A stretch of DNA of 41,094 bases. It comes from Pantoea brenneri. GTDB lineage: Bacteria > Pseudomonadota > Gammaproteobacteria > Enterobacterales > Enterobacteriaceae. Under the pieces are notes generated by a model. It did no database searches. It was not told the DNA's origin and worked only from the letters and a program-made list of their open reading frames with translations. Location of the stretch: assembly GCA_002095305.1 (NCBI GenBank), contig MIEI01000041.1, positions 1 to 41,094 on the forward strand. The letters are read 5' to 3'. The first letter of the stretch is position 1, and each line of letters opens with the position of its first letter. This document shows positions 8,475-17,248 of the stretch, piece after piece. Position numbers and translations under genes: made by a program.

Positions 8475-10127
8475 ATGTCCGCTTTTACTGTTGGTGACTA
8501 CCTGTTGGCACGTCTGCAGGAGATTGGCGTGCAGCATCTGTTCGGTGTGCCGGGTGACTACAATCTGCAATTTCTGGATCGGGTTATCGACCATCCGGTA
8601 ATCCATTGGGTCGGCTGTGCTAACGAGCTGAATGCCGCCTACGCCGCAGACGGTTATGCCCGCTGCCGCGGGGCAGCGGCGCTGCTGACGACGTTTGGCG
8701 TGGGCGAACTGAGTGCCATCAACGGCATTGCCGGCAGTTATGCCGAACATCTGCCGGTGATCCACATTGTCGGCGCACCCGCGACCCAGGCCCAGCAGCA
8801 GGGTGACTGCGTGCATCATTCACTGGGTGATGGTGATTTTCGTCATTTCATCCGCATGGCCGAAGAGGTGAGTGCCGCAACCGCGCTGTTAACCGCGGAA
8901 AATGCCAGCGCGGAGATCGACCGGGTGATTGTCAGCGCGCTACAGATGCGCCAGCCCGGCTATCTGTCGCTGGCGGTGGACGTAGCCGCCTGTGACGCTG
9001 AGCCACCAACACAGCCCTTAAACCTGATCCACGCTTCATCACACCAGGTGCGCGAAGCCTTCAGGCAGGCCGCCGAACGGTTGCTGGCACCGGCAGCGCG
9101 GGTTTCGTTACTGGCGGACTTTCTGGCATTGCGCTGGCAGCAGCAACCGGCACTGGCCGCGCTGCGCCAGCATCGTGCAATCCCCTGCGCCAGTTTACTG
9201 ATGGGCAAAGGGGTGCTGGATGAACAGCAACCGGGATTTGTCGGCACCTACGCGGGCGAGGGCAGCGCCGGCCAGGTCCGTGAGCAGATCGAACAGGTCG
9301 ATGTCACCCTCTGCGTGGGCGTACGCTTTACCGACACCATTACCGCCGGCTTTACCCAGCAGTTTGCTGCTGAACGTCTGATTGATCTGCAGCCACACTG
9401 CGCCACTGTGGCCGGGGAAACGTTTTCACCGCTATCGATGGCTGACGCGCTCAGCGAACTTGATGGATTATTTGCCCGCTATGGTCAGCAATGGCAGCTC
9501 GGGCCGCAAGCGACCGCCGCCGCGCCGGTTGAGGCGGCGGCGACCATCAGCCAGCAGGCTTTCTGGCAGGCGATGCAGGAATTTCTGCAGCCAGGCGATA
9601 TTATTCTGGCTGAGCAGGGCACCGCGGCCTTTGGTGCAGCAGCATTGCGCTTGCCGACACAGGCGCAGCTACTGGTTCAGCCATTATGGGGATCGATCGG
9701 CTATACTCTACCGGCAGCGTTTGGCGCGCAGACCGCCGATCCCGCTCGCCGGGTGATCCTGATTATTGGCGACGGTTCGGCACAGCTAACCATCCAGGAG
9801 CTGGGGTCAATGTTGCGCGACCAGCAGCAGCCAATCATCTTTCTGCTGAATAATGAAGGATATACGGTTGAGCGGGCCATTCACGGCGCAACACAACGTT
9901 ACAATGATATCGCCCAGTGGAACTGGACGGCGTTGCCGCAAGCCCTTAGCCTGCACGGCCAGGCACAGAGCTGGCGCATCAGTGAAACGGTCCAGTTACA
10001 GGAAGTGATGGCGCGACTTTCTCAACCTCAACGTCTGACGCTGGTTGAGGTGGTGATGCAGAAAGAGGACTTGCCTCCGCTGCTGCGAAAAGTCACTGCC
10101 TGCCTGAATCAACGCAACGGTGGATAG
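8475..10127 (+). CDS. ipdC: Indole-3-pyruvate decarboxylase IpdC
   Basis: A thiamine-diphosphate enzyme of 550 residues that decarboxylates indole-3-pyruvate to indole-3-acetaldehyde, the key step of the indolepyruvate route to auxin. The catalytic Glu is E51 (ANELNAAYAADGYAR). The paired histidines are H114-H115 (CVHHSLGDGDF), and the ThDP/Mg motif runs from GDGS (432-435) to NNEGY (459-463). This is the normal pyruvate decarboxylase family layout. The start ATG has AAGGA 8 bases upstream. A hairpin terminator follows at 10191. Homologues are known from Pantoea and Enterobacter. Related keto-acid decarboxylases use phenylpyruvate or pyruvate, so a broader substrate range is possible. I could not find a clear TyrR box. 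Confidence 0.92.
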   Translation: MSAFTVGDYLLARLQEIGVQHLFGVPGDYNLQFLDRVIDHPVIHWVGCANELNAAYAADGYARCRGAAALLTTFGVGELSAINGIAGSYAEHLPVIHIVGAPATQAQQQGDCVHHSLGDGDFRHFIRMAEEVSAATALLTAENASAEIDRVIVSALQMRQPGYLSLAVDVAACDAEPPTQPLNLIHASSHQVREAFRQAAERLLAPAARVSLLADFLALRWQQQPALAALRQHRAIPCASLLMGKGVLDEQQPGFVGTYAGEGSAGQVREQIEQVDVTLCVGVRFTDTITAGFTQQFAAERLIDLQPHCATVAGETFSPLSMADALSELDGLFARYGQQWQLGPQATAAAPVEAAATISQQAFWQAMQEFLQPGDIILAEQGTAAFGAAALRLPTQAQLLVQPLWGSIGYTLPAAFGAQTADPARRVILIIGDGSAQLTIQELGSMLRDQQQPIIFLLNNEGYTVERAIHGATQRYNDIAQWNWTALPQALSLHGQAQSWRISETVQLQEVMARLSQPQRLTLVEVVMQKEDLPPLLRKVTACLNQRNGG

Positions 10128-10190
10128 ATTCAGATAGTTGCCGCTGTGCAGGTCAGGCTATCGCGGTTAGGCTGTAGCGCACCTGAGTAG

Positions 10191-10226
10191 ACGCTCACCA
10201 ATCGCACCGGTGAGCGTTGTTGTTTT
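10191..10226 (+). terminator. Rho-independent terminator after ipdC
   Basis: A 9-bp stem ACGCTCACC/GGTGAGCGT (10191-10199 and 10209-10217) is followed by the T-rich tract TGTTGTTTT. It lies 64 bases past ipdC. Confidence 0.75.
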
Positions 10227-10286
10227 ATGGGCAGGATTTTATAGTGTCCTCCAACTCTTTAAGACCCCAAGCGGAGCAACAGAAGA

Positions 10287-11249
10287 ATGACAACCTATGC
10301 CTTGGTCGGCGATGTCGGCGGCACCAACGCCCGTCTCGCCCTGTGTGAGGTGGAAAGCGGCAGCATCTCCCAGGCCAAAACATTCTCAACATCAGAGTAC
10401 GACAGCCTCGAAGCCGTCATCCGCCATTATCTTGATGAACAACAGCAGGATATTAAAGATGGCTGTATTGCCATCGCCTGCCCGATTACCGATGACTGGG
10501 TTGAAATGACCAACCACGATTGGGCGTTTTCGACGCGCAAGCTGAAAGAGAACATCGGTTTTGAACACCTGGAAATCATTAACGACTTCACCGCGGTTTC
10601 GATGGCGATCCCGATGCTGACTGCCGATAACGTTATTCAGTTCGGCGGCGGCGAGCCGGTTAAAGATAAACCTATCGCTATTTACGGCGCCGGTACCGGG
10701 CTGGGCGTCAGCATCTGGTTCACGTCGATAAGCGCTGGGTGAGCCTGCCGGGCGAGGGCGGTCACGTCGACTTCGCCGCCAACAGCGAAGAAGAAGATCA
10801 GATTCTGGAAGTGCTGCGCGAAGAGCTGGGCCACGTCTCCGCAGAACGCGTGCTCTCCGGTGCCGGGCTGGTTAACCTCTATCGCCATCGTTAAAGTGGA
10901 TAATCGCGTGCCGGAAAACCTGAAGCCGAAAGATGTCAGTGAACGGGCGCTGGATGACAGCTGCACCGATTGCCGTCGTGCACTTTCGCTGTTCTGCGTC
11001 ATCATGGGACGCTTCGGCGGCAACCTGGCGCTGAACCTCGGCACCTTTGGTGGCGTTTATATTGCGGGTGGCATCGTGCCACGCTTCCTGGAATTCTTTA
11101 AAGCCTCGGGTTTCCGTGCTGCGTTTGAAGATAAAGGCCGTTTCCGCGATTATGTTGCCAGCATCCCGGTTTATATGATCACCCACGATCAGCCTGGCCT
11201 GCTGGGTGCCGGTGCGCATCTGCGTCAGACGCTGGGCCGCGAAATCTGA
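10287..11249 (+). pseudogene. glk: Glucokinase Glk, broken by two small deletions
   Basis: Glucokinase phosphorylates glucose to glucose 6-phosphate with ATP. The product aligns along its whole length with E. coli Glk (321 residues): [11 protein letters not shown] at the N-terminus, GAGTGLGV near residue 137, and [21 protein letters not shown] near the C-terminus. Two lesions interrupt it. One base is missing near 10710, where GGCGTCAGC runs into CATCTGGTTCAC. Two bases are missing near 10885, where TATCGC runs into CATCGTTAAA. Together they remove three bases, so both ends share one frame and only about 58 codons in the middle are out of frame, with stops. The middle still encodes perfect Glk sequence in the shifted frame. 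Consensus error is more likely than decay. Confidence 0.9.
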
Positions 11250-11272
11250 TTTGCACCTCATCCGCTATACCG

Positions 11273-11322
11273 CTTCCCGACCAGGCTGCCGATCAGGCAG
11301 ATCGGTCGGGAAGTGGGTTTTT
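11273..11322 (+). terminator. Rho-independent terminator after glk
   Basis: A 10-bp outer stem CTTCCCGACC/GGTCGGGAAG (11273-11282 and 11304-11313) encloses a second small stem, CTGCC/GGCAG. It is followed by GGG and five T residues. It lies between glk and the convergent ypdB. Confidence 0.8.
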
Positions 11323-11340
11323 GCCATCCCCTGTCGGTAA

Positions 11341-12069
11341 TTACAAACGCATCAGCTGACGAAACAGCTTCACTTTGCTGCGGCTGACCGGCACCTGAAA
11401 GACCAGATCGCGCAGTTTCAGCAGGTAGGTGTTGTTGAACCACGGTTCGATTTCGCGAACCTTATTCAGATTAACGCAGTAAGAGCGATGGCAGCGGAAG
11501 AACAGCTGTTCCGGCAGGCGTGAACAGAACTCGCTGATATTCATCGACATCACATAGGCTTCGCGTCGGGTATAGACAAACGTCAGCTTCTCGTGGGCCT
11601 CCACGTAGTAAATATCATTCACGTCGGTGACGATGATGCGTTCATCTTTCAGCAGATTTACCGTCTGCGGTGCTGCTGCGACGGCAGGATTGCTGATGGC
11701 CTGCTGGCTCTGGGCGGTGGCTTCAAGCTTGTTGAGCATGGTAACAATGCGTGACTCGTGGTAAGGCTTGAGAATATAGTCGAACGCCTCCAGTTCAAAC
11801 GCCTCGACCGCATGCTCTTTCCACGCGGTAATGAACACAATCAACGGTTTGTGGGCAAACTGATTAATATTCTGTGCCAGCAGCATGCCATCCAGCGAGG
11901 GAATATTGATGTCGAGGAAAATCACGTCGACCCGATGCTGCTGCAGATATTTCAGCACGTCGAGACCGTCATCAAAGCAGGCTTCAATCTGGATAGTGCT
12001 GTGCTGCTGAATCATCCAGCTCAGCTCCTGCTGGGCTAAAAACTCGTCTTCGACAATAATCGCTTTCAT
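11341..12069 (-). CDS. ypdB: LytTR-family response regulator YpdB (PyrR)
   Basis: A DNA-binding response regulator of 242 residues. The receiver domain covers residues 1-120, with acidic pocket E7/D8, phosphoacceptor D53 in [11 protein letters not shown], and the conserved T79 and K101. The C-terminal LytTR domain (about 138-242) contains [15 protein letters not shown] and VPVSRSKVK, the DNA-binding face of the family. It is very close to E. coli YpdB, which with YpdA responds to extracellular pyruvate and activates yhjX. It overlaps ypdA by four bases (12066-12069), so the pair is translationally coupled. Its probable target site lies upstream of yhjX in this window (24295-24346). Identification is secure. 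Confidence 0.95.
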   Translation of the reverse strand: MKAIIVEDEFLAQQELSWMIQQHSTIQIEACFDDGLDVLKYLQQHRVDVIFLDINIPSLDGMLLAQNINQFAHKPLIVFITAWKEHAVEAFELEAFDYILKPYHESRIVTMLNKLEATAQSQQAISNPAVAAAPQTVNLLKDERIIVTDVNDIYYVEAHEKLTFVYTRREAYVMSMNISEFCSRLPEQLFFRCHRSYCVNLNKVREIEPWFNNTYLLKLRDLVFQVPVSRSKVKLFRQLMRL

Positions 12070-13754
12070 AACAGATTCTCCGCCAGTCGCTGGCCGTTTT
12101 TACTCAGCATGAACGCAATCTCGGTGCCGGGCTGATGGCGTACGATAGACAATCCCTGGCCCGATAACAGTTTGACCCGATGATGCACATTCAGCAGGCC
12201 GATCTTATTGCCGGGCATCTCGTTGCGGGCAACGCGTGCCATCACCTCATCGCTGATCCCCTGGCCGGTATCGCGCACCGCGATCCGCACCCGATCGCCC
12301 AGATCCCGCACGCTTAACGTCACCACGCCTTTGCCCTTACAGGGCTGGATACCGTGCACAATGGCGTTCTCCACCAGCGGCTGAATCAGCAGGCTGGGCA
12401 GTAAAAAGTGCAGATCTTCATCGACGTCATAAATCATCGTCAGCTTATCGCCAAAACGCGCCTGCTCAATGGCGATGTAATCTTTCACCTGCCACAGCTC
12501 TTTGCGGATGTCGATCAGCTCATCATCATTCAGCTCCAGGTTGTAGCGCAGATAACGCGACAGATTGATCACCAGCTGGCGGGCGGTATCGGGATTGAGG
12601 CGGATGGAGGAGGAGATCGCATTCAGCGCATTAAACAGGAAATGAGGATTTATTTTACTTTGCAGCGCGCGCAGTTCCGCTTTATTGGCCATCTCGCGCA
12701 GTTGCTCGGCGCGGGAGACTTCAAGCTGGGTGGAGATAATCTGTGACAGCCCAATCGCCATCTCTTTTAGCGAACCGGTTATGCGGTGCGCCCGGCGGTA
12801 GTAGATCTTCAGCGTGCCGGTTACCTGGCCTTTTTCCCACAGCGGAATGACGATCATTGAGTGAATATCTTTGGTCCGGTGCGCTTCATCATTGTTTCTG
12901 ATGATGATTTTACCGCTGGCCAGTGCCTGGGCGGTGGTCGGGCTGATGTCATCATCGCCATGCTGATAGTTCTGTTCGCCATAACCCACGTAGGCGAGGA
13001 TCTGTTTTTTATTGGTCATCGCCACCGCGTCGGCTTTGATTTCGCGCCGGATAATGTCACAGATATTGCGCAGCGAATCGCTGTTGACCTGACGGAACAG
13101 CGGCAGGGTTTTATTGGCAATTTCCAGCGCCAGCTTGGCCTGACGGGCAGCAATCGCCTCTTTTTCGCCTTCTACGCTCTGCACCAGCAGCACAATCAGG
13201 CCGATGCTGGAGGCACCGAGGATCATCGGCAGCGCAATTTCCGATACGATTGCCAGCCCGAGTGAGGTCGGGCGCGCCCAGAGGATAATCAGCAGCATGG
13301 TCAGGCTTTCACACAGCATGCCGGCGATGATGCCCACCCGCCAGCGATGCTCTTTCAGCACCCGCCGGTTAATGCCGCCCGCCACAAGACCGGCAATGAT
13401 GCTGGTGATCAGACACGGCACCGAGGTGACGCCGTGAATATCAATCAAAAAGCGGTGGAGACCGGCAATCACGCCGGTGGCGATACCGACCCACGGCCCG
13501 AACAGAATGCCGCCCGCCATAACTGCAATCACCCGTACATTCAGCAAAGAACCATCAACCTCCACGCCGGACCAGGTGCTGAACAGGGCAAACAGTGAAA
13601 AGATGGCGGTTACGACCGCTTTCTCATAGAGGGTGTGTTCATCTTTTTGCAGCAGCTGGCGAAACAGACGGGTACGCGTCAGGAAAAAAAGACAGATCAG
13701 CATCAATGCGGCGCGATCAAACACTGCCAGTAACATCGTGAAGTGGGAGGACAC
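12066..13754 (-). CDS. ypdA: LytS-family pyruvate sensor histidine kinase YpdA (PyrS)
   Basis: An inner-membrane sensor kinase of 562 residues (E. coli 565). Residues 8-195 form the multi-span 5TM-LytS module. A GAF domain spans about 210-345. The His kinase domain follows with H371 in [17 protein letters not shown], the LytS phosphorylation motif. The ATP-binding box includes [14 protein letters not shown] and DTGQGI. It is the partner of YpdB and senses pyruvate in E. coli. It is the first gene of the ypdAB pair. The start ATG 13754 matches the family. In E. coli the ypdAB-glk gap holds the fry PTS genes, which are absent here. Identification is secure. Confidence 0.95.
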   Translation of the reverse strand: MSSHFTMLLAVFDRAALMLICLFFLTRTRLFRQLLQKDEHTLYEKAVVTAIFSLFALFSTWSGVEVDGSLLNVRVIAVMAGGILFGPWVGIATGVIAGLHRFLIDIHGVTSVPCLITSIIAGLVAGGINRRVLKEHRWRVGIIAGMLCESLTMLLIILWARPTSLGLAIVSEIALPMILGASSIGLIVLLVQSVEGEKEAIAARQAKLALEIANKTLPLFRQVNSDSLRNICDIIRREIKADAVAMTNKKQILAYVGYGEQNYQHGDDDISPTTAQALASGKIIIRNNDEAHRTKDIHSMIVIPLWEKGQVTGTLKIYYRRAHRITGSLKEMAIGLSQIISTQLEVSRAEQLREMANKAELRALQSKINPHFLFNALNAISSSIRLNPDTARQLVINLSRYLRYNLELNDDELIDIRKELWQVKDYIAIEQARFGDKLTMIYDVDEDLHFLLPSLLIQPLVENAIVHGIQPCKGKGVVTLSVRDLGDRVRIAVRDTGQGISDEVMARVARNEMPGNKIGLLNVHHRVKLLSGQGLSIVRHQPGTEIAFMLSKNGQRLAENLL

Positions 13755-14012
13755 AGGCGACTCATCGGCAAAGGAATGTGGGCCTATGATAAAAAATGTG
13801 ATCGCGATCCGCTAGCATCCTGGCGATCCGCCATGCCGGTTTATGTTTCAGATCAATGATGGTGATCAAATAAAGAAAAGGGGAAAGCCTGAGTGCTATA
13901 AAGGGGAACATTTTCCAGGCTGCCGGGACTGGTCGCCAGCGGGGCAGTTTGCTATGTTGCGCAATAAGTGAGCCAGAGACTGTCGTTAAACCACGCTCAT
14001 CAGGAGCAGAGC

Positions 14013-14537
14013 ATGCAATTCGTCACCGCCAGATTAGCCCTGAGTAAACTCCAGCCAGAGGACTGGCAACTGTTCCGCGCTGTGCATCGGGACCGCGACA
14101 CCATGACCTGGGTGAGCGAAATTCCTGATGAGGCGGATATTCGCCAGCGCTTTAATGAGCGACTGGCCCCCTGGCAGGCCAGCAGTTTTCACATGCTCTG
14201 CCTGGTGGCGCGCCGGCTCGATACTGGCGAACCGATTGGCCTGTTTGGGTGCAGCCCGGAATGGGAGCCTTACCGCCAGGCGGAAGTGGGCTACATGCTG
14301 CTGCATCGCCACTGTGGTCAGGGATTTGGCAGCGAAGCGCTGGCGGCGCTGTGCCAGTTTTTATTTGAGGCCGACTTTCATAAGCTCAAAGCCATGGTGA
14401 TTGAAGGCAACTGGGCATCGCGGCGCATTCTTGAAAAAAATGGCTTTCAGCTCGAAGGGACGCTACGGGATAATTATCTGCTGAACGGTCGCTGGGTAAA
14501 CGATTGGCTGCTGGGACGGCTGAATCCGCAAAAATAA
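14013..14537 (+). CDS. GNAT-family N-acetyltransferase (RimJ/RimL type)
   Basis: A 174-residue acetyl-CoA-dependent transferase. The N-terminus MQFVTARLALSKLQPEDW is typical of RimJ/RimL-like GNATs. The acetyl-CoA loop is HRHCGQGFGSEAL (near residues 96-108), and NWASRRILEKNGFQLEGTLRDNY is the usual C-terminal motif. I chose ATG 14013 because AGGAG lies 6 bases upstream. An in-frame ATG at 13968 would add 15 residues outside the domain. The substrate could be a ribosomal protein N-terminus, an amino acid or a small toxin; nothing nearby decides this. It stands alone between the divergent ypdAB operon and alaC. The family is certain, the function unknown. Confidence 0.85.
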   Translation: MQFVTARLALSKLQPEDWQLFRAVHRDRDTMTWVSEIPDEADIRQRFNERLAPWQASSFHMLCLVARRLDTGEPIGLFGCSPEWEPYRQAEVGYMLLHRHCGQGFGSEALAALCQFLFEADFHKLKAMVIEGNWASRRILEKNGFQLEGTLRDNYLLNGRWVNDWLLGRLNPQK

Positions 14538-14592
14538 AAATATTTTCCGCCACCCTCGACAAAGTTGTTATCGGCACGTTATGTTCTTGAGA

Positions 14593-14608
14593 GGTCACCG
14601 CAGTGACC
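14593..14608 (+). promoter_or_regulatory. Hairpin in the alaC leader
   Basis: GGTCAC-CGCA-GTGACC forms a perfect 6-bp stem. A second near-palindrome, CGGAC-G-GTCCG, follows at 14618-14628. Both lie within 62 bases of the alaC start. They may be leader structure or operator; no known site was recognised. Confidence 0.35.
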
Positions 14609-14654
14609 AGCGTCGCTCGGACGGTCCGGGCGCTCACGTACTCCAGAGGACATC

Positions 14655-15889
14655 ATGGCTGATAACAGCACACCCCGTCGTTTTTCGCGTATCGAACGTC
14701 TGCCCCCTTACGTTTTCAACATCACCGCTGAACTGAAAATGGCTGCGCGTCGGCGCGGCGAAGATATTATCGACTTTTCTATGGGCAACCCGGATGGGGC
14801 AACGCCGCCGCATATCGTTGAAAAGTTGTGTCAGGTCGCTCAGCGTGACGATACCCACGGTTACTCTACTTCGCGCGGCATTCCTCGCCTGCGTCGGGCA
14901 ATTTCACGCTGGTACGCCGATCGTTATCAGGTGGAAATTGACCCGGAGTCAGAAGCGATTGTTACCATCGGCTCGAAAGAGGGCCTGGCGCACCTGATGC
15001 TGGCGACGCTGGATCATGGCGATACCGTGCTGGTGCCGAACCCAAGCTATCCGATTCATATCTACGGCGCAGTGATTGCCGGGGCTCAGGTCCGTTCGGT
15101 GCCGCTGGTGGCGGGAGTCGACTTCTTCAATGAGCTGGAACGCGCCATCCGCGAAAGTTATCCCAAGCCAAAAATGATGATCCTCGGCTTCCCGTCTAAT
15201 CCGACCGCACAGTGCGTGGAACTGGACTTCTTCGAACGGGTGATAGCGCTGGCGAAGCAGTACAACGTACTGGTGATCCACGATCTGGCCTATGCCGACA
15301 TCGTTTATGACGGCTGGAAAGCCCCGTCGATTATGCAGGTGCCGGGCGCGCGTGACGTCGCCGTCGAATTCTTTACCCTGTCAAAAAGCTACAACATGGC
15401 GGGCTGGCGCATCGGCTTTATGGTCGGTAACAAAGAGCTGGTTGCTGCGCTGGCACGTATCAAAAGTTACCACGACTACGGCACCTTCACGCCGCTGCAG
15501 GTGGCGGCTATTGCGGCGCTGGAAGGCGATCAGCAATGCGTGCGCGATATCGCTGAGCAGTATAAACGCCGCCGTGATGTGCTGGTCAAAGGACTGCATG
15601 AAGCGGGCTGGATGGTCGACAATCCTAAAGCCTCAATGTACGTCTGGGCGAAAATTCCCGACCATTATGCCATATGGGATCGCTGGAGTTTGCCAAACAT
15701 ATGCTGCAGGAGGCCAAGGTGTGCGTCTCGCCAGGCATCGGCTTCGGTGATTACGGTGATACGCATGTGCGGTTTGCACTGATTGAAAACAGTGACCGGA
15801 TTCGTCAGGCAGTGCGGGGGATTAAAGCGATGTTCCGTGCCGATGGCGTGTTGCCGGGCAGCGTAAAAAGTCTGGAAGAAGAGATTTGA
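14655..15889 (+). pseudogene. alaC: Glutamate--pyruvate aminotransferase AlaC, frameshifted
   Basis: A PLP-dependent class I aminotransferase that makes alanine from pyruvate and glutamate. The sequence matches E. coli AlaC (412 residues) from end to end. The cofactor lysine is near residue 244 in TLSKSYNMAGWRIGF, with FPSNPTAQ and the C-terminal VRFALIEN also present. One base is missing around 15667-15673: the frame reads KIPDHYA and should continue with MGSLEFAK, which begins at 15674 in the next frame. The last 71 residues are intact in that frame, so a consensus error is likely. The start ATG 14655 has AGAGGA upstream. It diverges from ypdA, with the GNAT gene between them, so the pyruvate link with YpdAB is kept. 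Confidence 0.9.
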
Positions 15890-15898
15890 CAGCCAACT

Positions 15899-15920
15899 GG
15901 GGCGACAAGCTTGTCGCCCC
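15899..15920. terminator. Perfect 22-bp palindrome after alaC
   Basis: GGGGCGACAAG is followed at once by its reverse complement, starting 10 bases past the alaC stop. It can form an 11-bp GC-rich hairpin, but no T run follows on either side. It probably works as a weak or shared terminator between alaC and the convergent ypdK. Confidence 0.55.
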
Positions 15921-15940
15921 CTGGCGGCACTGTCACGCCA

Positions 15941-16015
15941 TTACTTCAGCAGCAGAACGAAGGTTCCGAACCAAAGTAACGCGAAAAAAGATATTCCCAT
16001 CAAGGCATATTTCAC
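15941..16015 (-). CDS. ypdK: YpdK-like small membrane protein
   Basis: A 24-residue peptide starting VKYALMGISFFALLWFGTFV and ending LLLK. It is a single hydrophobic membrane segment. It strongly resembles E. coli YpdK (23 residues, as I recall MKYFFMGISFMVIVWAGTFA and on), which lies beside alaC there too. The GTG start at 16015 has AGGAG 7 bases upstream, a strong site that supports real translation. It converges on alaC. The function of YpdK is unknown; it is an inner-membrane small protein. Its size means automated calls usually miss it. Confidence 0.75.
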   Translation of the reverse strand: MKYALMGISFFALLWFGTFVLLLK

Positions 16016-16129
16016 AAAGCAACTCCTCTGAGCGGTTACGATGATGGCGATCCCAGGCCAGTGCAACGCGAACAGATTTGGAAAAAAGAACGCCGCCTGG
16101 ATTAACGGTCTGCTCTTTTCCGGGTCGAA

Positions 16130-16201
16130 CTGAATAATTCAGAACAGGATCGAGCGCTAATTTACGCGGAATCCTGCCTAAATGAAATAGGTCCGTTCTG
16201 A
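16130..16201. other. Structured intergenic stretch
   Basis: Nested inverted repeats are present: CTGAAT-A-ATTCAG (16130-16142), CAGGAT (16145-16150) with ATCCTG (16171-16176), and TCAGAAC (16139-16145) with GTTCTGA (16195-16201). The stretch lies downstream of the efflux operon and upstream of ypdK. There is no T run. It may be a terminator region or a small repeat. Confidence 0.3.
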
Positions 16202-16217
16202 GATATTGCTCACAAAT

Positions 16218-17246
16218 TTACGGCACTTCAATTTCCGGGATCGCCGACATGCCTACACGTAATTGCGCCAGATGCGGTTGGTTACTCTCCAGCACAATTT
16301 TCACCGGCAGACGCTGAACGACTTTAGTGTAGTTGCCTGTGGCATTATCGGGGGAGATAGCCGAAAAAGTAGCGCCGGTGGCGGGCGCAATGCTGTCCAC
16401 GTGACCGGTAAAGGTCTCGCCCGGTAAGGCGTCGATGTGGATACGCACCCGCTGTCCCGGCCGCACGTCGCTCAGCTGAGTCTCAAGATAATTGGCGGTG
16501 ATGTAGGTCTGCTGCAGCGGGACTACCGCCAGCAGACGGGTGCCGGCCGAGACGTAGGCACCGGTGCGTACCGAGCGCTGTCCGATCATGCCGGCCACGG
16601 GTGCGACGATCCGGGTATAGGAAAGATTCAGCCCGGCCTGATCGACACTGGCTTTCGCCGCAGCCACATCAGCCTCTGCGGAGCGGACCGCCGCCTGCAA
16701 TACGCCAACCTGTTTTACTGCCGATGCCAGCGCCGCCTGATTCTGGCGTACTGCCGCCAGCGCCGAACGCTGGGTTGAGCTGGCTTTCTGCTGATCGTCA
16801 GCAGCAACGGTGCCGCTCTTATACAGTCGGTTATAGCGATCGGCGCTCTGGCCGGCGTACTGCGCTGAGGCCTGGCTGGCGGCCACGCTGGCTTTCTGCT
16901 GCTCAATCACCGACTGCTGCTGTTCCAGCTGCGCCTGACTGCTCAGCAGTTTTGCCTCGCTAACCTGCAGGTCGGCTCTGGCGCTCTCCAGCGCCACGCG
17001 ATAGTCCCGATCGTCGAGCGTGGCCAGCAGTTCTCCGGCCTTAACCTGCTGATTGTCCTGCACCAGCACGGTGTTGATGTAGCCCGACACTTTCGGTGCC
17101 ACCAGGGTGTAATCGGCATTGACGTAAGCATCGTCGGTGCGGTGATCGTTTCGGGTCATCATCGAGCCGATCACCCACGCTATCGCCAGTAAAACCAACA
17201 GCAGCAGACTCAGCAGCACTGTTTTTCTCATTATTAAAGTACGCAT
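16218..17246 (-). CDS. HlyD/EmrA-family membrane fusion protein
   Basis: The periplasmic adaptor of a tripartite efflux pump, 342 residues. A single N-terminal membrane anchor lies at about residues 8-30. The lipoyl/barrel half motif follows (TLVAPKVSGYINTVLVQDNQQVKAG, about 46-70 in part). A long alanine- and glutamine-rich coiled-coil hairpin spans about 80-205. The second half (IVAPVAGMIGQRSVRTGAYV) and the beta-barrel end follow. It is the second gene of an operon, starting 2 bases after the MFS gene. This matches EmrA working with EmrB and TolC to export hydrophobic drugs or uncouplers. The substrate is unknown. No outer-membrane factor gene lies nearby, so TolC would be shared. Confidence 0.88.
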   Translation of the reverse strand: MRTLIMRKTVLLSLLLLVLLAIAWVIGSMMTRNDHRTDDAYVNADYTLVAPKVSGYINTVLVQDNQQVKAGELLATLDDRDYRVALESARADLQVSEAKLLSSQAQLEQQQSVIEQQKASVAASQASAQYAGQSADRYNRLYKSGTVAADDQQKASSTQRSALAAVRQNQAALASAVKQVGVLQAAVRSAEADVAAAKASVDQAGLNLSYTRIVAPVAGMIGQRSVRTGAYVSAGTRLLAVVPLQQTYITANYLETQLSDVRPGQRVRIHIDALPGETFTGHVDSIAPATGATFSAISPDNATGNYTKVVQRLPVKIVLESNQPHLAQLRVGMSAIPEIEVP

Positions 17247-17248
17247 AT

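Noticed and set aside
13851..13867. GATCA-N7-TGATC repeat upstream of ypdA as an FNR site
   Set aside because: The spacing and half-site order do not fit TTGAT-N4-ATCAA.
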